Source: an uncultured Oscillospiraceae bacterium (lineage in GTDB: Bacteria; Bacillota; Clostridia; Oscillospirales; Oscillospiraceae). Taken from it: 25,052 nt of DNA. A model generated the notes under the pieces. It did no database searches. It saw only the letters and a list, made by a program, of their open reading frames with translations, and had not been told where the DNA came from. The stretch spans positions 1-25,052 of the forward strand of contig CAKUEI010000014.1 in the NCBI GenBank assembly GCA_934646175.1, written 5' to 3'. This document shows, in pieces, positions 15,539-22,496 of the stretch (positions within the stretch are counted from its first letter, which is position 1; the number at the start of each line of letters is the position of its first letter). Made by a program: the position numbers and the translations under genes.

Positions 15539-17896
15539 ATGAATCCTATGTTGTGCACACGTTGCCATAAAAATATTGCCGTTGTATTCGTCACCCGGTT
15601 CGAAAACGGCGAAAGCAAGAACGAAGGGCTCTGCCTCAAGTGCGCCAAAGAGCTTGGCATCAAGCCCGTGGAGGACATGATGCAGAAAATGGGCATCACC
15701 GACGAGGAGCTGGACAATCTCTCCGGCGACATGATGAATGCCCTGCAGAACGCCGCCTCCGGCATGGAGGGGCTTCTGCCTCAGGAGGGCGACACACCGG
15801 AAGGCCCCGAGGTCGAACATCCCGAAGGGGACGACGACGAGGGCCGCACCGCCACCTTCCCCTTCTTAAACCGCCTGATGGGAAACATGCAGCAGCCCCC
15901 CGCCGGCGGCGGTCCCACCCCCAATCCCAACTGGGAAGCGGGCGCGGCTGTCCAGCGTGAGGTCACGTCCCAGAATGGCCGCAAGAAGCGCAAGTTCCTG
16001 GACGCCTACTGCATCTCCCTCTCCGCCCGGGCGGCTGAAGGCAAGCTGGACAAGATCGTCGGCCGCGAGCAGGAACTGCAGCGCGTCATCCAGATCCTGA
16101 ACCGCCGCCAGAAAAATAACCCCTGCCTCATCGGTGAGCCCGGCGTTGGCAAGACCGCCATTGCCGAGGGCCTCGCCCTGAAAATTTTTAACGGTGACGT
16201 ACCCTATAAACTGCGGGATAAAGAGGTCCATCTGCTGGACCTTACGAGCCTTGTGGCCGGTACTCAGTTCCGCGGCCAGTTCGAGGGCCGTATGAAGGGC
16301 CTCATTGAAGAGGTCAAGCGCCTGGGCAATATCATTCTGGTCATCGATGAGGTGCATAACCTTGTGGGCGCAGGCGACGCCGAAGGCAGCATGAACGCCG
16401 CCAATATCCTGAAGCCCGCCCTCTCCCGCGGCGAGATCCAGGTCATCGGCGCCACCACCCTCACCGAATACCGCAAGCATATCGAAAAAGACACTGCGCT
16501 GGAACGCCGCTTCCAGCCCGTCATCGTGGAAGAGCCGTCCATCGGCCAGTCCATCGAGATCCTGAAGGGCATTGCCCCTTATTACGAGCGGTTCCACCAC
16601 GTTTCTATCCCGCCGGAGATCTGCCGTATGGCGGTCACCATGTCCGAGCGGTACATCACCGACCGGTTCCTGCCCGATAAGGCCATCGACCTCATCGATG
16701 AGGCCGCATCCGACGTGAACCTGCGCAACACCGCTCTGGCCCGCAGTGAAACGCTGATGACCGAGCTGAAGGACCTCTCCGCCCAGCGTGAGGCCCTGCT
16801 GCAGGAGGCCACGGACGAAGCCTATGAAAAGATCGCCGAGCTGCGCAGCCGTGAGCTGCAGCTCACGGACGAGAAGGAAAAGCTGGACCAGCAGTCCACC
16901 CCCGCCTTGACAGTAGAGAATCTGGCCCGCGTAATTGAGCTGTGGACTAAGATCCCCGCCAGCCAGATCCAGGAGCAGGAGTACGAACGTCTTGCCAAGC
17001 TGGAGGAGCGGCTGAAGCAGCACGTTATCGGCCAGGACGAGGCCGTCCACGCCGTGGCCGCCGCCATTCGCCGTGGCCGCGTGGGCATCTCCCCCAAGCA
17101 TAAGCCCGTGTCCTTCATCTTCGTCGGCCCCACTGGCGTGGGCAAGACCGAGTTGGTAAAGCAGCTGTCTGCCGACCTGTTCAACACGCCGGAGTCCCTC
17201 ATCCGCCTCGACATGTCTGAATTCATGGAGAAGCACTCGGTCTCCCGCATCATCGGTTCTCCCCCGGGATACGTGGGCTATGACGAGGCGGGCCAGCTGA
17301 CGGAAAAGATCCGCCGCAAGCCTTACAGCGTGGTGCTGTTCGACGAGATCGAAAAGGCCCACCCCGATGTGCTCAACATCCTGCTGCAGGTGCTGGACGA
17401 CGGTGAGATCACCGACGCTCAGGGCCGCAAGGTGAACTTTGAAAACACCGTCATCGTTATGACCTCCAACGCGGGCAGCGACATCAAGGTGGCCTCCGTG
17501 GGCTTTGACCGCACCCAGAACGATCAGAGCAAGGACCGCGCCATGAAGGGCTTGCGTCAGTTCCTGCGCCCCGAGTTCATCAACCGTGTGGACGAGATCA
17601 TCGCCTTCAACCAGCTCACCGAGGAGGACTTTGGCAAGATCGCCCGCATCATGCTGGACGAGCTGGTGGCCTCCCTTAACGAGAAGGGCATCACCTTCAC
17701 CTATGACGATGCACTGGTTTCTTACCTCACCAAAAAGTCCTACTCTCTCACCTACGGCGCCCGTAATCTGCGCCGCCTCATTCAGAAGGAGCTGGAGGAT
17801 GCCATCGCCACCCGACTGATCGATAGCTACCTCCACCCCATCACCCAGATCAAGGCCACGGCCGAGAGCGATTCCATTCAGGTTTACGCTCTGTAA
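15539..17896 (+). CDS. Clp protease ATP-binding subunit with N-terminal zinc finger (ClpE/ClpC-like)
   Basis: This 785-residue AAA+ unfoldase probably feeds substrates to ClpP. The N-terminus carries a four-cysteine zinc finger (Cys6, Cys9, Cys32, Cys35), as in ClpE and the McsA activator. A Pro/Glu/Asp-rich linker follows to about 150, instead of the double Clp-N repeat of ClpC. AAA1 has GEPGVGKT (199-206) and ILVIDE (256-261). A coiled region lies at about 390-445. AAA2 has GPTGVGKT (520-527) and VVLFDE (588-593). VGF (644-646) sits where the ClpP-docking loop is in ClpC. GAGGAG-type ribosome-binding site AAAGGAG is 9 bases before the ATG. No CtsR or ClpP gene is nearby. Identity as a Clp ATPase is certain; ClpE versus ClpC naming is not. 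Confidence 0.94.
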   Translation: MNPMLCTRCHKNIAVVFVTRFENGESKNEGLCLKCAKELGIKPVEDMMQKMGITDEELDNLSGDMMNALQNAASGMEGLLPQEGDTPEGPEVEHPEGDDDEGRTATFPFLNRLMGNMQQPPAGGGPTPNPNWEAGAAVQREVTSQNGRKKRKFLDAYCISLSARAAEGKLDKIVGREQELQRVIQILNRRQKNNPCLIGEPGVGKTAIAEGLALKIFNGDVPYKLRDKEVHLLDLTSLVAGTQFRGQFEGRMKGLIEEVKRLGNIILVIDEVHNLVGAGDAEGSMNAANILKPALSRGEIQVIGATTLTEYRKHIEKDTALERRFQPVIVEEPSIGQSIEILKGIAPYYERFHHVSIPPEICRMAVTMSERYITDRFLPDKAIDLIDEAASDVNLRNTALARSETLMTELKDLSAQREALLQEATDEAYEKIAELRSRELQLTDEKEKLDQQSTPALTVENLARVIELWTKIPASQIQEQEYERLAKLEERLKQHVIGQDEAVHAVAAAIRRGRVGISPKHKPVSFIFVGPTGVGKTELVKQLSADLFNTPESLIRLDMSEFMEKHSVSRIIGSPPGYVGYDEAGQLTEKIRRKPYSVVLFDEIEKAHPDVLNILLQVLDDGEITDAQGRKVNFENTVIVMTSNAGSDIKVASVGFDRTQNDQSKDRAMKGLRQFLRPEFINRVDEIIAFNQLTEEDFGKIARIMLDELVASLNEKGITFTYDDALVSYLTKKSYSLTYGARNLRRLIQKELEDAIATRLIDSYLHPITQIKATAESDSIQVYAL

Positions 17897-17920
17897 GGGG
17901 CATCCTGATAGCTCATCATG

Positions 17921-17958
17921 CCCCCTATCTTTCCAGTTAGGAAAGATAGGGGGTTTTT
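17921..17958 (+). terminator. Terminator after the Clp ATPase gene
   Basis: A 14-bp perfect stem (17921-17934 with 17940-17953) closes a 5-base loop and is followed by TTTTT. Confidence 0.93.
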
Positions 17959-17959
17959 C

Positions 17960-17988
17960 TTGCCCTTTCGGGCGTCGTATGGTAAACT
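17960..17988 (+). promoter_or_regulatory. Promoter of the MFS transporter gene
   Basis: TTGCCC (17960-17965), 17 bases and TAAACT (17983-17988) begin at the end of the preceding T run. The transcript would start near 17995, before the favoured GTG start at 18033. Confidence 0.55.
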
Positions 17989-18032
17989 AAACATAGTATT
18001 GTGTTTTGAAACAGAAAAATGAGGTGTCTCTT

Positions 18033-19286
18033 GTGGGAAAAAGCCAACACTCCGTTACCGGGAAGGTGACCATCTGGAACCGCACCTTCCTTTGCTGCAC
18101 CATCGCCAATATCTGCCTCTGTATGTCTCAGTTCATCGTGAACCCGCTGGTCACATCCTACGCCACCTATCTGGGGGCAGGCGCCACAGTGGTGGGCATG
18201 ATCTCCGGGCTGTATTTCGGCGTTTCCTTCGCCATGCGCCCGGTGTCCGGCCCCATGGTCACTATGTTGGATAAGCGAAAGCTGCTCATCTTTTCTTACT
18301 TCCTCGGTGTGGTGGTCAATCTGGCCTATGCCTTTTTCAACTCCATCGGGCTTTTTGTGGCAGCCCGCCTGCTGCACGGCGTGCAGTTCAGCCTCATCGG
18401 CTCCCTGACGCTGGTGGTAGCAAGCGACAGCCTGCCCAGAGAAAAGCTCGGCTCCGGCATCGGCATTTTCGGCGTGGGCGGCGCTTTCGGCACCGCCCTT
18501 GGCCCCAGTGTGGGCCTTGCCCTGCGCACATACGGCGACGAGCTATGGGGTGACGGCGGCGGCTTCCGCATGACTTTTCTGGCGGCTGCACTGTTCATGC
18601 TCATCTCCCTCATCCCCTGCTTTCTGGTGAAGACCGCCCCGAAGCCTGACCGCCGCGAGCTGGCCGCCCTAGGCCCCTGGTACAAAAATATCATCGCCGT
18701 GGACGCCATCCCTTCCGCCCTGATGATGGCTTTTCTCTGCGCCGGTTTCATCCTGTACAGCACCTACATGGTGCCCTATTCCGAGCAGTATGGCATCGCC
18801 AACATCGGCACCTTCTTCACCGTATACGCCGTCGTTATGCTGATCTCCCGGCCCTTCACCGGCCGTCTGCTGGACCAGAAGGGTGCTGCCGTGGTGTTCT
18901 ACCCCTGCGTGGTGCTGTTCGCTCTGTCCTTTATCCTCGTGGGACTGTTCCACACTCTGCCCGTGTGCCTGATCTCCGCGGCGCTGGCCGGTGCGGGCTG
19001 GGGCGCGTTGCAGCCCACCATGCAGGCCATGGCCATTCAGTCCGTCAGCTCCGCCAAGCGCGGCGTGGCCAGCAACACCAGCTATTTCGGCATGGATCTT
19101 GGCTATTTCCTTGGCCCCACTTTGGGCGGTCTTGTGGTAGCCAAAGGCTATAGCTATGGCACCATGTACCTCTGCGCCCTCATTCCCCTGCTGCTGGGCA
19201 CCCTGATCTTCGCTTTCACCTGGCGGAAGTTTAAGCTCCGGGTCGCCATTCTCCAGGATGAAGAAGCGCCGCAGAAGAAAAACTGA
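18033..19286 (+). CDS. MFS permease
   Basis: This 417-residue major facilitator transporter has about twelve membrane segments, beginning with FLCCTIANICLCMSQFIV. It contains the usual inter-helix loop after helix 2 (RPVSGPMVTMLDKRK) and a matching loop in the second half (SRPFTGRLLDQKGA). An acidic or substrate-specific signature that would name the cargo is not visible; efflux of a drug or metabolite is likely from family. GTG 18033 is preferred because GAGGTG ends 7 bases upstream; a TTG at 18006 opens the frame but has no ribosome-binding site. It is monocistronic and convergent with the SLOG-family gene. Confidence 0.9.
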   Translation: MGKSQHSVTGKVTIWNRTFLCCTIANICLCMSQFIVNPLVTSYATYLGAGATVVGMISGLYFGVSFAMRPVSGPMVTMLDKRKLLIFSYFLGVVVNLAYAFFNSIGLFVAARLLHGVQFSLIGSLTLVVASDSLPREKLGSGIGIFGVGGAFGTALGPSVGLALRTYGDELWGDGGGFRMTFLAAALFMLISLIPCFLVKTAPKPDRRELAALGPWYKNIIAVDAIPSALMMAFLCAGFILYSTYMVPYSEQYGIANIGTFFTVYAVVMLISRPFTGRLLDQKGAAVVFYPCVVLFALSFILVGLFHTLPVCLISAALAGAGWGALQPTMQAMAIQSVSSAKRGVASNTSYFGMDLGYFLGPTLGGLVVAKGYSYGTMYLCALIPLLLGTLIFAFTWRKFKLRVAILQDEEAPQKKN

Positions 19287-19296
19287 CAAAAAAGAA

Positions 19297-19330
19297 GAGG
19301 TCCGGCAGCGCATAAGCGCTGCCGGACCTC
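19297..19330. terminator. Bidirectional terminator between the MFS and SLOG genes
   Basis: A 15-bp perfect stem (19297-19311 with 19316-19330) closes the loop ATAA. The minus strand then reads TTCTTTTTTG, so it works best for the SLOG-family gene. On the plus strand the tail is only weakly T-rich. Confidence 0.88.
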
Positions 19331-19333
19331 CCT

Positions 19334-19855
19334 TTATTCCTCTTCAAAATCGTCCAGGGAAAGGATCCGGGTCTCTACACCCTTTTTCATGGCGTAAGCC
19401 AGCGTGTACATAGTCCCGCCCAAAAGGCCGTTATATACGGCGATCAACATGCCGGAGCGGTCCACCATGTTCCGGTCCCGCCGCTGCATGCAGCCCTTGT
19501 CGTACCGCCGCTGGATCATATTTTCCACGTCGCACCGGGACACCAGATCAAAATACCGATCCCGGTCGTGCTCCGGCCAGCGGGCCGCCTGCTCTTCGCA
19601 GGGGATGGCGGCCTCTACTCGTACATCCGGGTGACGATCCCGCAGCGCCAGCACCGCCTCACAGAAATAGAAATCTGCCCCTCGGGCCATGCCGCAGATA
19701 AAATAACGGTACCCATTGTCATACGCCCACTCCACCTCTTCCATAAGGCGTTCCTTCAGGCGGAGACAGCGCGGGTCCTGTTCCTTCGTGCCCCAGGGGA
19801 GCTTGGCCGGACGGTGCCCGGTGAAGCAGCAGGTCTGTTCCCGATTCACGTTCAT
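19334..19855 (-). CDS. SLOG-family protein (DUF1273/YpsA-like)
   Basis: This 173-residue cytosolic protein has the Rossmann-like SLOG fold of the YpsA/DUF1273 group. Visible marks are CCFTGHRPAKLPWG at the N-terminus, FICGMARGADFYFCEAVLAL (ligand-loop region) and MLIAVYNGLLGGTMYTLAYA near the end. SLOG proteins are thought to bind nucleotides or related ligands; YpsA affects division in Firmicutes. The exact role here is unknown. The longer frame starts at ATG 19876, but that codon overlaps the -10 box of its own promoter. I therefore start at ATG 19855, with GTG 19849 as alternative; AGAGGG lies just upstream. It is monocistronic. Confidence 0.88.
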   Translation of the reverse strand: MNVNREQTCCFTGHRPAKLPWGTKEQDPRCLRLKERLMEEVEWAYDNGYRYFICGMARGADFYFCEAVLALRDRHPDVRVEAAIPCEEQAARWPEHDRDRYFDLVSRCDVENMIQRRYDKGCMQRRDRNMVDRSGMLIAVYNGLLGGTMYTLAYAMKKGVETRILSLDDFEEE

Positions 19856-19874
19856 CACCCTCTTAACGATTTCC

Positions 19875-19904
19875 ATTATACGGTATCGCCCTACCCCCCG
19901 TCAA
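19875..19904 (-). promoter_or_regulatory. Promoter of the SLOG-family gene
   Basis: On the minus strand, TTGACG (19904-19899), 18 bases and a perfect TATAAT (19880-19875). The AT at the end of the -10 box is the start of the upstream ATG, so transcription begins after that codon. Confidence 0.8.
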
Positions 19905-19951
19905 TTCTTTTCTTCCAATATTTGTTTTTTCGTTTTCTTTCGTACCCCCCC

Positions 19952-19979
19952 TTGCAAAATTCTTCCGGCCTGCTATAAT
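19952..19979 (+). promoter_or_regulatory. Promoter of the FMN riboswitch/ribU transcript
   Basis: TTGCAA (19952-19957), 16 bases and TATAAT (19974-19979) place the transcript start near 19986, about 15 bases before the riboswitch. Confidence 0.8.
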
Positions 19980-19999
19980 AGAGTCAGAAACAACTGAAT

Positions 20000-20120
20000 C
20001 GATGTCTTCAGGGCAGGGTGTAATTCCCGACCGGCGGTACAGTCCGCGACCCACCGTTTCCGGTGGCTGACCCGGTGCAACTCCGGGACCGACAGTGATA
20101 GTCTGGATGAAAGAAGATGT
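20000..20120 (+). promoter_or_regulatory. FMN riboswitch (RFN element)
   Basis: The conserved core is present in order: TCTTCAGGGCAGGGTG, AATTCCCGACCGGCGGTA, AGTCCGCGAC, a variable hairpin (CCACCG...CGGTGG), GACCCGGTGCAACTCCGGGA, CCGACAGTGATAGTCTGGAT and the closing GAAGA. It binds flavin mononucleotide and shuts down flavin genes when FMN is plentiful. It lies 75 bases before ribU. Confidence 0.97.
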
Positions 20121-20127
20121 GTTGAAT

Positions 20128-20186
20128 CTCCTTTGATTTTAACACCTGAAGGGCATCCCCCCTCAGGTGTTATCTTTCAAAAGGAG
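20128..20186 (+). promoter_or_regulatory. Expression platform of the FMN riboswitch, predicted Shine-Dalgarno sequestering stem
   Basis: CTCCTTTGA (20128-20136) is complementary to TCAAAAGGAG (20177-20186, one bulged A), which contains the ribU ribosome-binding site. Inside it AACACCTGA (20141-20149) pairs with TCAGGTGTT (20163-20171). No run of T follows the inner stem. This looks more like translational than terminator-based control. Confidence 0.6.
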
Positions 20187-20195
20187 TTGTTTTTT

Positions 20196-20900
20196 ATGCA
20201 GAATCAACCGGAACTTACCTCTCGCAGCTCTTCCGCCCCGCGGATGAGCACCCGCACTCTAGTCAGCATGGCCATGCTGTGCGCCATCTCTCTGGTAGTA
20301 TCCTATCTATGCACCTTTTTCCCCCATGTGGCCGGCTTTCTGAAGTTCGACCTGAAGGATACCGTCATCGCCATTGGTGCTTTTCTCTTTGGCCCTGTCC
20401 CGGCTTTTTTCATTGCTGTTATCTCTTCGCTGATCGAGATGCTCACTATGAGCAGCACCGGCCCCATTGGCATGATTATGAACATTCTGGCCACCGCTTC
20501 TTTTGTCTGCCCGGCCGCCTATTTCTATAAGAAAAAACACACCTTCTCCGGCGCGGTTCTCGGTCTGGTCATCAGTACTGTGCTGCTCACCATCGTCATG
20601 ATCCTGTGGAACTTCCTCATCACCCCCATTTACATGGACGTCCCCCGGGATGTGGTCACTGCCATGATCCCAACGGTCTTCCTTCCCTTCAACCTGCTGA
20701 AGGGCGCGGTGAACGCCGTCCTGGTGCTGCTGCTCTATAAGCCGATCGTCACTGCCCTGCGGAAAGCGCATCTGGCCCCGGAATCTCATCCCGCCGCCGG
20801 TGCCTCCCCTCGCCGCATGAGCGTGGGCCGCGTCCTGCTGGTCATCGTGATCCTGGCCACGCTTACCCTGCTGGTGCTGGTGCTTATGGGCGTCCTCTAA
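20196..20900 (+). CDS. ribU: Riboflavin ECF transporter S component RibU
   Basis: This 234-residue membrane protein binds riboflavin and docks on the EcfA1/EcfA2/EcfT module for uptake. Family marks are LKFDLKDTVIAIGAFLFGP, FFIAVISSLIEMLT and STGPIGMIMNILAT, with about six hydrophobic segments up to residue 195. The FMN riboswitch directly upstream supports the assignment. The start ATG 20196 has AAGGAG 9 bases upstream; an upstream in-frame TTG at 20133 lies inside the riboswitch platform. An oddity is a polar linker (about 195-210) and an additional C-terminal hydrophobic helix (VLLVIVILATLTLLVLVLMG) beyond the usual six-helix plan. The gene stands alone with its own terminator. Confidence 0.94.
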   Translation: MQNQPELTSRSSSAPRMSTRTLVSMAMLCAISLVVSYLCTFFPHVAGFLKFDLKDTVIAIGAFLFGPVPAFFIAVISSLIEMLTMSSTGPIGMIMNILATASFVCPAAYFYKKKHTFSGAVLGLVISTVLLTIVMILWNFLITPIYMDVPRDVVTAMIPTVFLPFNLLKGAVNAVLVLLLYKPIVTALRKAHLAPESHPAAGASPRRMSVGRVLLVIVILATLTLLVLVLMGVL

Positions 20901-20921
20901 TTGGAAAAGTAAACCGAAAAA

Positions 20922-20954
20922 CGGCGTTTCCCGATTTGGGAAACGCCGCTTTTT
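20922..20954. terminator. Bidirectional terminator between ribU and the four-gene membrane operon
   Basis: An 11-bp perfect stem (20922-20932 with 20938-20948) closes the loop GATTT. CTTTTT follows on the plus strand and an A run precedes it (TTTTTCGG on the minus strand). Confidence 0.9.
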
Positions 20955-21408
20955 ATTCTTGTTTGTGGAGCTGCGTAGTGCGCGTCCACGTTTCCGGCAG
21001 GGCGATTCTCTCCGCTTCGCAGGCCGCTTTCAGCGCCGAAAGGTCCTCATAGGGGCCGAGCACTTCCCCCCGCGCGGCATGCACCACATAGTACCGCGGC
21101 GGCAGATCGTCTACGCCGTCCCCCTCCTCCCAATCCTCCGGCAAGGTCACCTGCTGGAGGAAAAGGAAGTCCCCGTCCCGGGCAATGTAGGAGAGATACG
21201 GCCCGACCACGGTTTCCCGGTCCTTCACAAGGTCGATCTGGCGTGAGTTGGAGCGCCACACCTCATATCCGCCCGGCAGCTGATCGTATCTCCAGTCCTG
21301 CTGCGTGGGGATCCCGCCAAGCAGGGCAAAGATCGTGGGAAGCAGGAATAAAATCACCACAACGGCCCCCAGAATTCCGGGCCATAGCGCGCGCTTTTTC
21401 ACGGCCAT
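20953..21408 (-). CDS. Unknown membrane-anchored protein, DUF3997-like; gene 4 of a small membrane operon
   Basis: About 151 residues. A short basic N-terminus is followed by one membrane helix (about 9-34, PGILGAVVVILFLLPTIFALL). The soluble domain then contains GGYEVWRSNSRQIDLV, VGPYLSYIARDGDFLFLQQV, and YYVVHAARGEVLGPYEDL. That pattern (GY..-.R.NS, then 'not in the way of forgetting what is displayed', YYV...GPY) resembles DUF3997-type extracytoplasmic proteins, but I am not certain. Starts at 21411 and 21408 are both ATG and overlap the preceding stop (ATGATG). GGAGG is 4 bases from the second, so 21408 is used. It is the last gene before the terminator. Function is unknown. Confidence 0.75.
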   Translation of the reverse strand: MAVKKRALWPGILGAVVVILFLLPTIFALLGGIPTQQDWRYDQLPGGYEVWRSNSRQIDLVKDRETVVGPYLSYIARDGDFLFLQQVTLPEDWEEGDGVDDLPPRYYVVHAARGEVLGPYEDLSALKAACEAERIALPETWTRTTQLHKQE

Positions 21409-21689
21409 CATGCCTCCAGACGGATGATCACGATCAGGGAAAGAAGCCATACAACTGTCAGCGCAATCTTGATGACTTTTCGCTCCTCCCCCATCCATGT
21501 CCGCACAATACCAATCACCGGGGCAGCGCATATGTAAACCTTCAGCCACTGCAGCACCTTCGCCTGCAGCACAGGGTCATTCTCGGCAAAGGGGATGGCG
21601 ATCAGAAATCCGACGGCAGCCACCACCAGCAGAACCACAACCACGGTGAAGGCCACACGTTTCGCCGAGAGCTGTTTTTTCCCGCTCAT
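21408..21689 (-). CDS. Small membrane protein of unknown function; gene 3 of the operon
   Basis: 93 residues with three hydrophobic segments: about 11-34 (RVAFTVVVVLLVVAAVGFLI), 48-62 (WLKVYICAAPVIGIV) and 72-91 (IKIALTVVWLLSLIVII). The N-terminus is basic, so it probably starts in the cytoplasm. ATG 21689 has GGAAAG 8 bases upstream. The stop overlaps the next gene's start. The preceding gene's frame over-runs its first 113 bases. I do not recognise a family. Confidence 0.7.
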   Translation of the reverse strand: MSGKKQLSAKRVAFTVVVVLLVVAAVGFLIAIPFAENDPVLQAKVLQWLKVYICAAPVIGIVRTWMGEERKVIKIALTVVWLLSLIVIIRLEA

Positions 21690-22104
21690 ATTTCTTTCTT
21701 TCCAACACTTCGTATAGCTGCTGCTTTACCTGTTCCCCATCGAGAAGAAAAAAGATCCGGCTCCCCCGTTCTCTGGTCACATAATCCGTTTCGCCCAGCA
21801 GAACGGTGAACAGTCCGTCCTCATCCTGCAGGATAAGCAGCAGGTCGATGGTGTTCGCGGGCACCGTTCCGGAGCGCTGAAACGAGCGGCGTACCTTGCA
21901 CCCGCGCAGCACATCCAGAACCGCCTCCGCATCCGGCACTTTCACATCGGTCAGCACCCCATCTACAGTTCGCTGCACCTGAATGAGCCGGTATGTGCCC
22001 GGGTCATCCATCAGAGGCCGCGGCCGTTCGTAAGCCTTCCACGCGGCCGCGCAAATGCAGACACAGATAACCGCGCTCAGGAGAAAAATCCATTTTTTCT
22101 TCAT
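21577..22104 (-). CDS. Membrane-anchored protein of unknown function with an over-running 3' end; gene 2 of the operon
   Basis: 175 residues as read. The start is ATG 22104 with AGGAG 5 bases upstream; a GTG at 22110 is less well placed. Residues 2-21 (KKKWIFLLSAVICVCICAAA) form a signal peptide or anchor. A soluble domain follows (YRLIQVQRT, AEAVLDVLRGCKVRRSF, NTIDLLLILQDEDGLFTVLLG, SRIFFLLDGEQVKQQLYEVLE) to about residue 137. The last 38 or so residues are Arg/Cys/Gly-rich and read the next gene out of frame, so they are probably not native; a one-base loss near 21691-21693 would explain this. I do not recognise a named family. Confidence 0.65.
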   Translation of the reverse strand: MKKKWIFLLSAVICVCICAAAWKAYERPRPLMDDPGTYRLIQVQRTVDGVLTDVKVPDAEAVLDVLRGCKVRRSFQRSGTVPANTIDLLLILQDEDGLFTVLLGETDYVTRERGSRIFFLLDGEQVKQQLYEVLERKKYEREKTALGETCGLHRGCGSAGGGCRRISDRHPLCRE

Positions 22105-22130
22105 AGGCACTCCTATTCAAGCCGCAGCCT

Positions 22131-22349
22131 TTATTTCTTGTCAAACCCCACCAGATTCAGGATACTCCGGAAGACGAACACCAGAACCAGAACCGGCAGT
22201 CCTCCTGTGAGGAAATAGAAGAAGAACCCTCTTTCCGTAACGTCGGCATAAGCAGAGTAAGTAACATACACCAGCAGTGCCATCAGCACAGCGGAAAGGG
22301 CCGTCATGACCATCAGAAGCTGGCGGGTCACTTTTCTTTCGTCGCTCAC
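22131..22349 (-). CDS. Small two-helix membrane protein; gene 1 of the operon
   Basis: 72 residues with two hydrophobic segments (LLMVMTALSAVLMALLVYVT and FFYFLTGGLPVLVLVFVFRS) and charged ends (ERKVTRQ, DKK). The frame also has an ATG at 22358, but GGAGG (22363-22359) touches that codon directly. GTG 22349 is 9 bases from GGAGG, so I choose it. It opens a four-gene operon 26 bases before gene 2. No family is recognised. Confidence 0.65.
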   Translation of the reverse strand: MSDERKVTRQLLMVMTALSAVLMALLVYVTYSAYADVTERGFFFYFLTGGLPVLVLVFVFRSILNLVGFDKK

Positions 22350-22363
22350 ATCGCTCATCCTCC

Positions 22364-22461
22364 GATCGATTTTTCTCCCCCGCGGACAGTCGAATGGACA
22401 AAAAAGGAAGCCTGTCCGCAGCGCTTAAGCGTGCTGCATGGGTATCACCTCAATTCCGTTG
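22364..22461 (-). promoter_or_regulatory. Transcript leader with a 4-codon ORF and competing hairpins
   Basis: On the minus strand, GAGGTGA is followed 5 bases later by ATG (22439-22437), CAG, CAC, GCT and TAA (ends 22425), a complete mini-ORF reading MQHA. Downstream GCGGACAG (RNA order 22419-22412, read as its complement pair) forms an 8-bp stem with 22389-22382. An inner GGACA/TGTCC pairing competes with it. Regulation by attenuation is inference. Confidence 0.35.
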
Positions 22462-22468
22462 TACCTCC

Positions 22469-22496
22469 ATTATACAGAAGAAGAAAAAGTTTTCAA
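22469..22496 (-). promoter_or_regulatory. Promoter of the four-gene membrane operon
   Basis: On the minus strand, TTGAAA (22496-22491), 16 bases and a perfect TATAAT (22474-22469). The leader to gene 1 is about 110 bases. The 128 bases from here to the dinB regulatory site are AT-rich, with no further clear signal. Confidence 0.75.

Noticed and set aside
15866..17836. A 656-codon open frame antisense to the Clp ATPase gene
   Set aside because: It mirrors the codon pattern of a firmly identified GC-rich gene, has a His/Gly/Val/Leu-rich composition without domains, and has no ribosome-binding site.
20141..20175. Intrinsic terminator after the FMN riboswitch
   Set aside because: A stem is present, but the bases after it (ATCTTTCAAAAGG) contain no real T run, so a ribosome-binding-site sequestering role fits better.
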